Assembly (NCBI GenBank): GCA_946534715.1 | Contig: CAMNCW010000036.1 | Location: 19,820 to 83,819, forward strand | Origin: an uncultured Bacteroidales bacterium | GTDB taxonomy: Bacteria > Bacteroidota > Bacteroidia > Bacteroidales > Paludibacteraceae | DNA length: 64,000 nucleotides | Reading direction: 5' to 3' | Shown: positions 34,537 through 43,336 of the stretch, piece by piece | Numbering within the stretch: the first letter of the stretch is position 1 | How the letters are laid out: the number at the start of each line of letters is the position of its first letter | Notes under the pieces: model-generated | Database searches by the model: none | What the model saw: only the letters and a program-made list of their open reading frames with translations | What the model was told of the DNA's origin: nothing | Program-made: the position numbers and the translations under genes

Positions 34537-35883
34537 ATGAAGAAGTTTTATGCAATGATTACTGCTGCGCTTATTAGCGTAAGTATGTTTGCAGCAACCC
34601 CTACTGTCAATGATTTGACTAAGTATCAGAAAGCAGATCATTATGTAGCATGTTTCCAAGCTCCTGCCGATGCTCGTTGTAATGACATCGTATGGGTAGG
34701 TACCTACAATGAGTGGAATCTTCAAGATGAAGACATTCTTGTTTGTGAGAATCTTGCTGGTTTTGATGGTTGGTACGTTGTTGTAGTTCCGGTAGATGCT
34801 GAAGGTAAGAACGAAGGTAAGCCGGTAATCGTAAACGAGTGTGGAGAGCGTAACTGGGAGTATCAGTGCGGTACTGTAGTTGCTGTTGATTGTCCGGATG
34901 GACTTATTAATCCGAATGGAGCAGAATGTGACCTCAAAGGATGGCCAACTGACAAGCCGGCTATTGTTGATGTTCAAGCATGGAAGAATGGAAACAATCC
35001 TTGTACCAAGCAGTGTGCTGCTGTTAACATGACGTTCATTGTATATCCTCCTTTCTGTGAGGATAATCCTGAATTGGCTCCGACTATGAAAGGTTCTTGG
35101 AACTGGGATGCAGAGCCTGTCGTATTTGAATTTAAGGGTTCCTACTTTGAGGCTGTAGTAAAAGTTGATCCTTCTATCTTGAAATTCAAATTCAATAACG
35201 ATCCTGCTGGTTCGTGGGACAATCAGTTTGAATACTTTGTTCCCGAAGATACTGAAAATGATGTACCTGCTCACTGGGCACAATTCCACGACTTTGAGTT
35301 CTATAACACGGAGGATCCTCAGAATAATTTCTTTAAATATGAGAACAATACCTTAACATTTGATTTCTCGGATACAGAGAAGTTCCGTTATGCAACCTGT
35401 GGTCTTGATGAAACTGAGTACGATGTCACAATTAACCTCAAGACGACGGCTGATGCTCCTGCTGCTGGTATTGAAGTTGCTGGTAACTTTGCAAGCGAAG
35501 ACTGGAGCGTATTCGCAATGATGACTCCTTCCGAAGATGGTGTTTATAGTGCAACACTGAAAGCAAAGGCTGCTAACGTATTCAAATTCCGTGAGGCAGG
35601 TACTTGGGATAACGAAATCGTTTATGTAAATAAAGTTACCGATGAAGGTGGCGCTAAAGGACTTGACGATATCAAGTTTGGCGATAAATGGGATGAAAAC
35701 CATGTAATCAATCTTGATTTCAGTGATCCTACTATCTATGTATGGAAAGCAAATTGGGTTGCTCCGCAAGGCATCGAGAACGTTGTTCTGACCGAGAAGG
35801 CACAGAAAGTTGTTGTTGATGGTGTTCTCTACATCGTTCGTGACAACAAGATGTTCAACGTACAAGGTGGCCAAGTTCGTTAA
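34537..35883 (+). CDS. Secreted SusE/SusF-like glycan-binding protein with T9SS-like tail
   Basis: A 448-residue secreted protein with a signal peptide (MKKFYAMITAALISVSMFA) but no lipobox. It contains repeated beta-sandwich units with SusE/SusF-like features: TMKGSWNWDAEPVVFEFKG and GIEVAGNFASEDWSVFAMMT each lead into aromatic- and Phe-Lys-Phe-containing strands (KFKFNNDP, VFKFREAGTWD), as in starch-binding modules. The tail KVVVDGVLYIVRDNKMFNVQ is of the kind used as a T9SS type A sorting signal. So it may be surface-anchored by T9SS rather than by lipidation. The glycan is inferred to be an alpha-glucan. It is the last gene before a terminator. Confidence 0.72.
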   Translation: MKKFYAMITAALISVSMFAATPTVNDLTKYQKADHYVACFQAPADARCNDIVWVGTYNEWNLQDEDILVCENLAGFDGWYVVVVPVDAEGKNEGKPVIVNECGERNWEYQCGTVVAVDCPDGLINPNGAECDLKGWPTDKPAIVDVQAWKNGNNPCTKQCAAVNMTFIVYPPFCEDNPELAPTMKGSWNWDAEPVVFEFKGSYFEAVVKVDPSILKFKFNNDPAGSWDNQFEYFVPEDTENDVPAHWAQFHDFEFYNTEDPQNNFFKYENNTLTFDFSDTEKFRYATCGLDETEYDVTINLKTTADAPAAGIEVAGNFASEDWSVFAMMTPSEDGVYSATLKAKAANVFKFREAGTWDNEIVYVNKVTDEGGAKGLDDIKFGDKWDENHVINLDFSDPTIYVWKANWVAPQGIENVVLTEKAQKVVVDGVLYIVRDNKMFNVQGGQVR

Positions 35884-35936
35884 GCCGAATAATCCATCAT
35901 CCGATCAAGTTCGTTTATACGAACAAAGATCATTAA

Positions 35937-35963
35937 CAAAAGCGTCCTTCGGGGCGCTTTTTT
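35937..35963 (+). terminator. Rho-independent terminator of the SusCD locus
   Basis: AAAAGCGTCC-TTCG-GGGCGCTTTTTT, a stem closed by a TTCG tetraloop and followed by Ts, about 55 nt after the last stop. A smaller hairpin GTTCGT-TTAT-ACGAAC precedes it at 35909-35924. Confidence 0.88.
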
Positions 35964-36019
35964 CGTCCTCACTCTTGCATATTTCAGAAAAAAGTTGTTT
36001 ACGCACATTTTAGCGCCAC

Positions 36020-36059
36020 TTTCGCGGGTATTTCGCGGGTATTTCGCGGGTATTTCGCG
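36020..36059. repeat. 11-bp tandem repeat TTTCGCGGGTA
   Basis: Three perfect TTTCGCGGGTA units (36020, 36031, 36042) and a partial fourth (TTTCGCG). Confidence 0.93.
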
Positions 36060-36105
36060 CTGTGACTAAAACTGAATCTTAAAAATCGTATATTTTATCA
36101 CGGTA

Positions 36106-36182
36106 TCTCGTCGGTGTCTCGTCGGTCTCTCATGATCTATCGTCCCGTATGTTTCCCGTAAGCGAGTCGTAAGAGGGTCGTG
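36106..36182. repeat. Degenerate 11-bp periodic tract
   Basis: Seven consecutive 11-mers in register: TCTCGTCGGTG, TCTCGTCGGTC, TCTCATGATCT, ATCGTCCCGTA, TGTTTCCCGTA, AGCGAGTCGTA, AGAGGGTCGTG. Adjacent units resemble each other while the sequence drifts. Confidence 0.75.
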
Positions 36183-36226
36183 TCGGGCTTATAATTGCCA
36201 CTATCTTCGTTAAAAGTGCAAAATTA

Positions 36227-36258
36227 TTTGCATATATCAATTATTTTTCGTAACTTTG
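36227..36258 (+). promoter_or_regulatory. Promoter of the glucosaminidase-mutS2 operon
   Basis: TTTGCATATA with TTTG at 36227-36230 and TAACTTTG at 36251-36258, spacing 20. Predicted start near 36265, which supports the ATG at 36290. Confidence 0.78.
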
Positions 36259-36289
36259 CACCCAAATGCATAAATTGAAAAATACAACA

Positions 36290-37309
36290 ATGAAAAAACA
36301 ACTCCTTATCCTCTTGCTGGCTGTTTTTAGTGTGGCGGCGCAAGGACAACTGAAAAGCAAAAATTATTTGGCATATATTGACCGGTGGAAAGAGATTGCG
36401 GTATTTCAACAAATCGATTACGGCATTCCCGCTTCCATAACCATGGCACAAGCGCTCCTCGAATCCGCAGCAGGACAGAGTGAATTAGCGCTCAATGCCA
36501 ATAACCATTTCGGGATCAAGTGCAATAACGATTGGATGGGCGGCGTATATTATTATGACGATGATTCCAAAGGCGAGTGCTTCCGTCATTACAACGATGC
36601 GGCGGAAAGTTTCAAGGATCATTCGCTTTTCCTGCAACGGAGCCGATATGCCACCTGTTTTGAGATCGCGGTGGAGGACTATGAAGGCTGGGCACGCCGG
36701 CTCAAAGAGTGCGGCTATGCTACCGATCCGCTTTACGCAGAGAAATTGATCAAGATCATCGAGGACTACCGGCTCGATACACTCGTTAACGGTGCGCCTG
36801 TGGGCAAACCGGAGATCAAGACCGAGACGAATAAACCCCTCAAAGCCGCTATCGTGCATCGTGCAGAGCCGATCATGAAGGTCAATAACGATCCCGAGCC
36901 GGAGTACGTAAAACCGCTGACCGCTAAGGAGGAAAGAGAGCAATTCCTGCTTTCACACCCCAAGAAACGTGCGAACGGCGTGCCGTATATTGATGCCCGC
37001 GAGGGAGATACATATGCCAATATCGCTTTCCGTCTCAACATGCGCGAACGCGACCTGCGCGAATACAACGACGCTCTGGGACGTGACTTGGCGGAAGGAG
37101 ACCGCGTCTATATGGCATCGAAAAAGAACGTCGGCATCAATACGTACATCTGGACGTATCCGGGCTTGTCCTTCTGGAAACTGTGTCAGGAGGAAGGCGT
37201 ACACATGGAAGCCGTGCAGAAACTGAATAACATGGATCCCTCTATCCGCGTGTTCCGTACGCGGGAAAAACTATATCTGAAGAAAGTTAAAGACGATGGC
37301 AACCGCTAA
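36290..37309 (+). CDS. Secreted glucosaminidase (FlgJ/LytG-like)
   Basis: A peptidoglycan hydrolase of 339 residues from the ATG at 36290, which lies 25 nt after the predicted transcription start. A signal peptide (LLILLLAVFSVAAQGQ) is followed by a glucosaminidase domain (about residues 30-160) with GIPASITMAQALLESAAGQS carrying the catalytic Glu, and NNHFGIKCNNDW. The C-terminal half (about 230-339) looks like two weak LysM-like repeats (YIDAREGDTYANIAFRLNMR, and the repeat ending RTREKLYLKKV). It probably acts in cell-wall turnover. Confidence 0.9.
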   Translation: MKKQLLILLLAVFSVAAQGQLKSKNYLAYIDRWKEIAVFQQIDYGIPASITMAQALLESAAGQSELALNANNHFGIKCNNDWMGGVYYYDDDSKGECFRHYNDAAESFKDHSLFLQRSRYATCFEIAVEDYEGWARRLKECGYATDPLYAEKLIKIIEDYRLDTLVNGAPVGKPEIKTETNKPLKAAIVHRAEPIMKVNNDPEPEYVKPLTAKEEREQFLLSHPKKRANGVPYIDAREGDTYANIAFRLNMRERDLREYNDALGRDLAEGDRVYMASKKNVGINTYIWTYPGLSFWKLCQEEGVHMEAVQKLNNMDPSIRVFRTREKLYLKKVKDDGNR

Positions 37310-37589
37310 TTCTCTTTCGCTTACCGATGCTTTGGTCACCTATCTCCGCGAGAGCGGTTTGGAAAAGCCTGTATTGGAAGTGCAGGCAGAGGAAGTGTGG
37401 CCGAAAGTGATGGGTGAAATTGTCACCAAACTGACCCGTAGCGTCGAACTCAAAGACGGCGTGTTGTATGTCCGTGTCAGTTCCGCCGCGCTCAAAGCAC
37501 AACTCTTTGAGAACCGCTTCGAGTTGGTGGCAAGGATGAACGACGCCCTCGGCGCGAAAGCAATTAAAGATTGTAGAATTTTAGGCTGA
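37296..37589 (+). CDS. DUF721/DciA-like protein
   Basis: A 97-residue DUF721 protein. The family includes DciA, a loader or modulator of the replicative helicase. Typical features are the N-terminal amphipathic helix and the VWPKVMGEIVTKLTRSVELK and YVRVSSAALKAQLFENR segments. It overlaps the glucosaminidase gene by 14 nt. A role in replication is inferred from the family only. Confidence 0.8.
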   Translation: MATANSLSLTDALVTYLRESGLEKPVLEVQAEEVWPKVMGEIVTKLTRSVELKDGVLYVRVSSAALKAQLFENRFELVARMNDALGAKAIKDCRILG

Positions 37590-37596
37590 TAGACAA

Positions 37597-39936
37597 TTGA
37601 CATTTTATCCTGAAAATATAGAACAGAAGATCGACTTCACGGTCATCCGTGAGGAGTTGCTGCGTCGTTGCGCCTCGCCTTTAGGACGCGAGTGCGTGGA
37701 GGCGATGCAGATGGAAACGGAGTACGAAACCGTGAGCCGCCTGTTGCAGACCACCGACCAGATGCGTCTGGCGCAAACGGATCCTATGCTCACGTTCCCC
37801 CGGGGCGAGATTCACGACCTGCGCGAATCCATCTCGCGTATCCGTATCGAGGGCTTGTTCTTGGACGAAGCGGAGTTGGACGCTTTGCGGAAGAGCCTCT
37901 CTTTCGCTGTGGAGTTAGAGACATTCTTTGGCTCTCTGGATGAGCATAAGTACCCCTTGTTGCGGGAAACAGGCAACTCCGGCAACTCAGGTGTGCTCGG
38001 ACGCATCGTCAAAGAGATAGACCGAATCTTGGACCGTTACGGCCGTTTGGCGGATCATGCTTCGCCGGAACTGGCGCATATACGTCGCGAATTAGTGAAT
38101 ACCCAAGGCTCTGTCGGACGCACCTTAGCCGCCCTGTTGCGGCAAGCGAAAGCCGATGGATTCGTCGATGCCGATGCGGCTCCCACTTTGCGCGAAGGAC
38201 GATTGGTCATACCTGTCTCACCCGGCTACAAACGCAAGATAGGCGGTATTGTGCATGACGAGTCCGCTACGGGAAAGACGGTCTATATAGAGCCGCAACA
38301 AGTGGTGGATGCCAATAACCGGATCCGTGAGTTGGAAGGAGCCGAACGCCGCGAGCGGGTACGTATATTGCAGGAGATCACGCAATCCCTGCGTCCGCAG
38401 GCAGAGGCGATCATGGCGTCGCAGAGCATGTTGGCGCAAGTGGATTTCCTGAGCGCAAAAGTCTCCCTGGCGCAAACGCTCAAAGCCATCCGGCCGGAGC
38501 TGATCAACGAACCGATGCTCGAATGGTCCGATGCCCGTCACCCGGTGCTCTGTCTCCATTATGAGCCGCAGGGCAAGAAAGTAGTGCCGCTCTCAATTCG
38601 TCTGCACGCTGACGAAAACCATGTGCTCGTCATCAGCGGTCCGAACGCCGGCGGTAAGTCCGTTTGCCTCAAGACCGTTGCCCTGTTGCAATACATGACC
38701 CAATGCGGTCTGCTTGTGCCCGTGTCGGAGCAGAGCAGGGCAGGGCTCTTCAACCGTATCATGATCGATATAGGCGATGAGCAGTCTATTCAGGACGAGT
38801 TGTCCACCTATTCATCCCACTTGCGCAACATGCGTGCCTTCCTGCGTTGGGCGGACGAGCGCACCTTGATCCTCATTGACGAGATGGGAACAGGAACCGA
38901 GCCCCTTATAGGCGGCGCGTTAGCCGAAGCGATATTGAGCCAACTGGTACAACACCGCGTATTCGGTGTCATTACTACCCACTATACGAACCTCAAACAC
39001 TTCGCCGAAGAGACCAAAGGGGTCGTGAACGGCGCGATGTTATACGACCGGGGAGCGATGAAACCGCTCTTCCAACTGTCTATCGGGCAAGCCGGCAGTT
39101 CATTCGCTATCGAGATCGCCCGTCAGACAGGACTGAGCGAAGAGATCATCCGTTACGCCACGGACTTGGTGGGTGAAGAGCACATCGACTATGACAAACA
39201 ACTGCAAGACATAGCCCGCGACAAGCGGTATTGGGAGAATAAGCGTCAGGCAATCCGCCAAAAGGAAAAGACCTTGGAAGAGCGCATCGCGCAATATGAG
39301 GAACAGATGAGCGGTATCAAAGCCAAGAAGAAAGAAGTCTTGGAAGAAGCGCGCCAACAGGCGGAAGAGCTTCTCCAACAGTCCAATGCAGCGATTGAAC
39401 GTACCATCCGCGAAATCAAAGAAGCCAAGGCGGACAAAGAGAAGACCAAGGCCGCTCGCCAGCGTGTGGAGAACATGAAGGAAAAGGTCAAGAACCAAGC
39501 GCCTAAAGCAAAAAACTCCAAAACAACTGCGAATAGCCGGCAGCCTGTTGCAATTCCCAAAGTGATGCGCGATTTCTCGGAGTTACGCAAGTTGAGCAAG
39601 ACCATGGCATCTACGCCGGAGACGAAGAGCAACACGTCCGTCCGCTCCACGGTGCGTCAACGGACACTCAGTTTTGAACGTACCTTGGACCTCCGCGGAA
39701 TGCGTATTGACGAGGCTACAGAGCGCCTGATCGCGTATATGGACGATGCACTGATGGTCGGAGCCGGCGAAGTGACGATCCTGCACGGCACAGGAACAGG
39801 CGCGCTCAAACAACTCACCCGAGATTACCTCAATGACCTCAACCGCCAACGCCGTAAACGCGGACAAATAGCCTTGGATTTCGGCGATGGAGATGTAAAC
39901 CACGGCGGAGCTGGACTAACCGTAGTGAAATTATAA
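37597..39936 (+). CDS. mutS2: MutS2 endonuclease/ribosome-rescue ATPase
   Basis: A 779-residue MutS2 protein. The core ATPase has Walker A VISGPNAGGKSVCLKTVALL (about residue 345) and Walker B LILIDEMGTGTEP (about 425). A long coiled-coil insert (about 525-625) precedes the C-terminal Smr domain (about 690-779, LDLRGMRIDEATERL, ILHGTGTGALKQL). MutS2 is linked to recombination suppression and to collided-ribosome rescue. The only start matching the family N-terminus (FYPENIEQKIDF) is TTG at 37597; the next Met is more than 30 residues in. Confidence 0.93.
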   Translation: MTFYPENIEQKIDFTVIREELLRRCASPLGRECVEAMQMETEYETVSRLLQTTDQMRLAQTDPMLTFPRGEIHDLRESISRIRIEGLFLDEAELDALRKSLSFAVELETFFGSLDEHKYPLLRETGNSGNSGVLGRIVKEIDRILDRYGRLADHASPELAHIRRELVNTQGSVGRTLAALLRQAKADGFVDADAAPTLREGRLVIPVSPGYKRKIGGIVHDESATGKTVYIEPQQVVDANNRIRELEGAERRERVRILQEITQSLRPQAEAIMASQSMLAQVDFLSAKVSLAQTLKAIRPELINEPMLEWSDARHPVLCLHYEPQGKKVVPLSIRLHADENHVLVISGPNAGGKSVCLKTVALLQYMTQCGLLVPVSEQSRAGLFNRIMIDIGDEQSIQDELSTYSSHLRNMRAFLRWADERTLILIDEMGTGTEPLIGGALAEAILSQLVQHRVFGVITTHYTNLKHFAEETKGVVNGAMLYDRGAMKPLFQLSIGQAGSSFAIEIARQTGLSEEIIRYATDLVGEEHIDYDKQLQDIARDKRYWENKRQAIRQKEKTLEERIAQYEEQMSGIKAKKKEVLEEARQQAEELLQQSNAAIERTIREIKEAKADKEKTKAARQRVENMKEKVKNQAPKAKNSKTTANSRQPVAIPKVMRDFSELRKLSKTMASTPETKSNTSVRSTVRQRTLSFERTLDLRGMRIDEATERLIAYMDDALMVGAGEVTILHGTGTGALKQLTRDYLNDLNRQRRKRGQIALDFGDGDVNHGGAGLTVVKL

Positions 39937-39939
39937 TGG

Positions 39940-39960
39940 ATAATTGACAATTGATAATTA
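39940..39960. repeat. Heptad tract before the beta-barrel gene
   Basis: ATAATTG, ACAATTG, ATAATTA running directly into the ATG at 39960. Confidence 0.75.
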
Positions 39961-40733
39961 TGAAAAGAATTCTTTACTTAATGATGTGTGTGCTATGCGC
40001 TACCAGCGCGTTGGCAGTACGGCGACCGGGGTTTGGCGAACGGAACTACCAGCTCACCGCCATGGCGGAGTATAGTTTTAACACCACCTATCGCCACCAT
40101 GCCAATGTGGATGTACAGGCTCTCCTGCCTTTCAATCCTAATTTCGAGATGGAAGCGAAGATGCAGTTATCCACCGCGAATGTGCATTCCGGCAATGTGA
40201 TCATCCGCCCGAAGTTCGAACTGCCGGTTGGAGAGATGTTCTTGGAGACTGACATTTACTACCGCGCTATTTCCCGTAGCCGCATGAGCGACATCACCGC
40301 GGCATTGGGCATCGGTTACCGAATGGATTATGTCTCTGCTACATTTGGTGTTTTTGCGCGCGTATTGAGCGATTGGGACCGTTCGTGGTATTCGAATGAG
40401 TCATACGTGGTGGAGCCTTTCAACCTCCTTTACCGCGTGGAAGCATTCGTCCGTCCGCAGGATAACCCCTGGAACGTATCGTTCATGATCAGCAATATAG
40501 ATGACTATCAGATGGAGCGAATGTATCAGCCTCTCTTCCACGTGGGCGGCTATTACGATTTTGACGAGCAGTGGAGACTTAATTTCGGCGTACAATGCAA
40601 ACCCACCGGCATGTTCCACCTCGATGCTACCTTCTATGGCATGACCCTGCGCGCAGGATTTACTTATCGCTTCCATCAGAAAGAAGAGAAAAACAACTCG
40701 AATACGGACACTCAAATACCGGCAGAACTATGA
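39960..40733 (+). CDS. Putative outer membrane beta-barrel protein
   Basis: A 257-residue protein from the ATG at 39960. A signal peptide (MKRILYLMMCVLCATSALA) precedes a run of alternating hydrophobic/aromatic beta strands (for example FGVFARVLSDWDRSWYSNES and LDATFYGMTLRAGFTYRF). No specific family is recognised. The start codon is at the end of a heptad tract (39940-39960). Its stop overlaps the metallophosphoesterase start (ATGA). The outer membrane location is inferred. Confidence 0.7.
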   Translation: MKRILYLMMCVLCATSALAVRRPGFGERNYQLTAMAEYSFNTTYRHHANVDVQALLPFNPNFEMEAKMQLSTANVHSGNVIIRPKFELPVGEMFLETDIYYRAISRSRMSDITAALGIGYRMDYVSATFGVFARVLSDWDRSWYSNESYVVEPFNLLYRVEAFVRPQDNPWNVSFMISNIDDYQMERMYQPLFHVGGYYDFDEQWRLNFGVQCKPTGMFHLDATFYGMTLRAGFTYRFHQKEEKNNSNTDTQIPAEL

Positions 40734-41611
40734 AAAAATTGACTTATATCCTTCCTTTCCTCCTGCTACTCACGGCTTGTAGCAAAGATTCTACCCTCGA
40801 CTTCGCGGGTATGTTCTCCTCGAACGGTCCGTCCGTCAAAACGCGGTTTGAACAGTCCATGACCTTTAACCGGAACAAAGGACCGCTCCATATGAATATG
40901 GGTTCGGACAACTATACCGTCTATGTCTGCACAGACAGTCATATCACGCGTAAGACGCATAAGAATCTCGATTACTTCATCGCACAATACCAAGCCGCTC
41001 CTTCGCCTAAGTTCGCGATCCATTTAGGCGACTTGATAGATGCACAACTGAATATTCCCTGCGCGGACAGTATCATCCATTTCCCCGGTCAGACCATCAA
41101 AGACACCGTCTTTATGACCACCGGAAACCATGATATTTACTTCAAACAATGGGATATATTCAGGGATTACTTCAAGACCTCTGTCTATTGGTTCGATACC
41201 TATAACGGCGCGAAGAAATTGGATCTGTTTATCTGCCTCGACACGGCGGAAGGTACTTTGGGCGAAGACCAGCTTCGCTGGCTCAAAGAGTTGCTCTCCG
41301 TCAAATCAAAAGAGGGATACCGCCGTATTATCGTTTATACCCACACGCATTTCTGGAAGCTGGACGGCTCGCAGGGACATACTTCCAATTTCGCCATGGA
41401 GGAGACGTACGAGTTAGCCGCGATATTGTCGCAGTATAACGTCAATTATGTATGGTCGGGACACCAGCATGCACGTCAGTCCGTGCTCTTCAAAGGCGTT
41501 AATTTCCTGGTGTTGGACGCTACCAAGGACAGCGAGAAGGGACAATCGTACATGACAGTAGATATGGGCGAAAATGCCATCTACCATTATTACGACTATC
41601 CTAAGTGGTAA
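40730..41611 (+). CDS. Metallophosphoesterase lipoprotein (calcineurin-like)
   Basis: A 293-residue lipoprotein (lipobox LLLLTAC) with a complete calcineurin-like motif series: VCTDSHIT, HLGDLIDA, TTGNHDIY, YTHTHFW and SGHQHARQ. It would hydrolyse a phosphomonoester or diester in the periplasm or at the surface. The track ORF begins 45 codons earlier inside the preceding gene; the ATG at 40730 is chosen for the signal peptide and the ATGA junction. The substrate is unknown. Confidence 0.88.
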   Translation: MKKLTYILPFLLLLTACSKDSTLDFAGMFSSNGPSVKTRFEQSMTFNRNKGPLHMNMGSDNYTVYVCTDSHITRKTHKNLDYFIAQYQAAPSPKFAIHLGDLIDAQLNIPCADSIIHFPGQTIKDTVFMTTGNHDIYFKQWDIFRDYFKTSVYWFDTYNGAKKLDLFICLDTAEGTLGEDQLRWLKELLSVKSKEGYRRIIVYTHTHFWKLDGSQGHTSNFAMEETYELAAILSQYNVNYVWSGHQHARQSVLFKGVNFLVLDATKDSEKGQSYMTVDMGENAIYHYYDYPKW

Positions 41612-41624
41612 ACAGTCCGTTTAC
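41608..41624. terminator. Small inverted repeat at convergent gene ends
   Basis: GTAAAC-AGTCC-GTTTAC contains the stop codons of both convergent genes (metallophosphoesterase and LRR protein). No T-run, so a terminator role is tentative. Confidence 0.4.
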
Positions 41625-43336
41625 TTGCAACCCTTGAAGGCATTCTTGCCGATTTGTACTGCGGGCGCCAGAACAGGCGTCCGTAAGTATTTACATTCCA
41701 TGAATGCTTCAACACCGATCGTTTGCAGCGAGTCGTTCCATTGCACCTCGCGCAAACTGCGACAACCGAAGAAGGCGCCGTCCTCTATCTCTTTGAGACG
41801 GGTGTTGAGGATCACTTTCTGAAGATTGATACATTGGGAGAAAGCACCCTTTTGCAACACTTTGAGGGACTCCGGGAGTTTTATCTCCTCTAACATCTTA
41901 CACTCCATAAATGCGCTTTCTTCAATCATATGTATATGATCCACCAGCGCGATCCCGCGTAGTTGCATGCAGTTGTAGAACGCACGTTTGCCGATCCGGA
42001 AGGTGGATTTGGGAATATTGATTTCTTCGAGCGCTACACATCCGTCAAAAGCCCCGTCTCCGATGGCATACAATCCGTCCGGAAGAACGATTTTATAAAG
42101 CCGTGTGCATCCCTGGAATGCCTCTTTGGGGAGCTGGTTCACGTTTTCCGGTATCACTATCTTATGTAAGGTGGCGCATCCGGCAAATACTTGTTCGCCC
42201 AGAAAATCGAGCGTCTTAGGCAGTTCGACCGCCTCCAGATGGGAACAACCGGCAAAAACACCTGCATCTATCCGTCGGAGGTGCGCAGGAAGAGCGATAT
42301 TCTTGATCCCGCGGCACATGAAGAAAGTAGCGCGTTCGAGCACTTCAATCTGATCGCTCAACACTTGTTCTTTGAGATTGATGCAACCGTAGAAAGCACC
42401 GGCTCCAAGACGCTCCAAGGTATTGGGCAGTAGAGCATTCTTCAAGAGCGGACAATCATAGAACGCATAGTTGCCCACTTCGCGAACGGTGGAGGGGATG
42501 GTCACATCCGTCAAACTCTCACATCCGAAGAACGCCGCTGTGGGAATAGCGGTGATGCTTTCGGGGATCTCGACCGTTTTGAGTTTCTTTTGATTGCTAA
42601 AAGCGCGCTCGGCTATCAGACGGATAGGATTTTTGCTCTTGAAGATATATTTCTCCGGCAGATCCGCATTCGTCGCTACCAGACAATCGTCGATGATGAG
42701 TGCTCCTTTTTTCCATTTGTTCTCGGTTAGGTAGATGCCCGAATGGGTGAACGCATCCTCTCCGATCGAAGTGACACTACTCGGAATAACTACCTTCAGG
42801 AGGTTCTTACAGTTATAGAACGTCTCATGGTCGATACGCGAGATGCAAGACGGCAGTTCGATCCGTTCAATCGTTTTGTTCCCGGCAAAAGCACCTGCGG
42901 CAATGAGCCGGGTTCCTTCCGGCACTACAAAACGCGGTTTGATATTCTTGTCCGTCGCAATGAGAATACTGTCTATCCACAGGCATCCTTCCGTCCAGTT
43001 CTCTTTGTTTGACATGATACCTGTTCCCTCGAACGCCGACCGATAGACACGTTGCAGTGTGCGCGGTAAAACGACAGCCGTCAGGTTTTTGCAACCCTTG
43101 AACGCCTTGTCGCTGATAGAGGTAACGGTATAGGTATTTTGCCCCACAACAATCTGCTCGGGAATAAAGAGTTCGCCGGACGCTTTGGGGTTCAGTGCTA
43201 CTTCTGCGGTGAGATGATTGATATCGATGGTATAATACACATCCTGATATTGTGCATCTTCTGCGTTAGCGGTGAATACGGCGGCCAGTAACATCAAAAT
43301 ACAGGTCGCCTGCTTGAATAAAGAGTTTGCCTTCAT
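41621..43336 (-). CDS. BspA-like leucine-rich repeat surface protein
   Basis: A secreted protein of 571 residues made of about 20 BspA/TpLRR repeats of about 23 residues, with the pattern IGxxAFxGCxxLxxIxLPxxL (e.g. ITAIPTAAFFGCESLTDVTI). The signal peptide is MKANSLFKQATCILMLLAAVFTANA. The ATG at 43336 is preferred over the track start, which would precede the signal peptide by 31 residues. Such proteins act as adhesins or glycan-binding surface proteins. Its first about 70 bases overlap the 3' end of the pectate lyase gene in another frame. No T9SS tail is present. Confidence 0.88.
   Translation of the reverse strand: MKANSLFKQATCILMLLAAVFTANAEDAQYQDVYYTIDINHLTAEVALNPKASGELFIPEQIVVGQNTYTVTSISDKAFKGCKNLTAVVLPRTLQRVYRSAFEGTGIMSNKENWTEGCLWIDSILIATDKNIKPRFVVPEGTRLIAAGAFAGNKTIERIELPSCISRIDHETFYNCKNLLKVVIPSSVTSIGEDAFTHSGIYLTENKWKKGALIIDDCLVATNADLPEKYIFKSKNPIRLIAERAFSNQKKLKTVEIPESITAIPTAAFFGCESLTDVTIPSTVREVGNYAFYDCPLLKNALLPNTLERLGAGAFYGCINLKEQVLSDQIEVLERATFFMCRGIKNIALPAHLRRIDAGVFAGCSHLEAVELPKTLDFLGEQVFAGCATLHKIVIPENVNQLPKEAFQGCTRLYKIVLPDGLYAIGDGAFDGCVALEEINIPKSTFRIGKRAFYNCMQLRGIALVDHIHMIEESAFMECKMLEEIKLPESLKVLQKGAFSQCINLQKVILNTRLKEIEDGAFFGCRSLREVQWNDSLQTIGVEAFMECKYLRTPVLAPAVQIGKNAFKGCK

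Larger units (their letters stand above)
35964..36226. other. Noncoding region with 11-bp periodic DNA
   Basis: About 260 bp between terminator and the glucosaminidase promoter. It contains two 11-bp periodic tracts, and I see no gene in it. Confidence 0.75.

Noticed and set aside
34501-35289. 262-codon minus-strand ORF opposite the SusE/F-like gene
   Set aside because: Antisense shadow; no motif, ribosome-binding region or neighbour supporting it.
36020-36182. Possible CRISPR array
   Set aside because: Repeats are 11 bp, directly tandem, with no spacers, and no cas gene is in the window.
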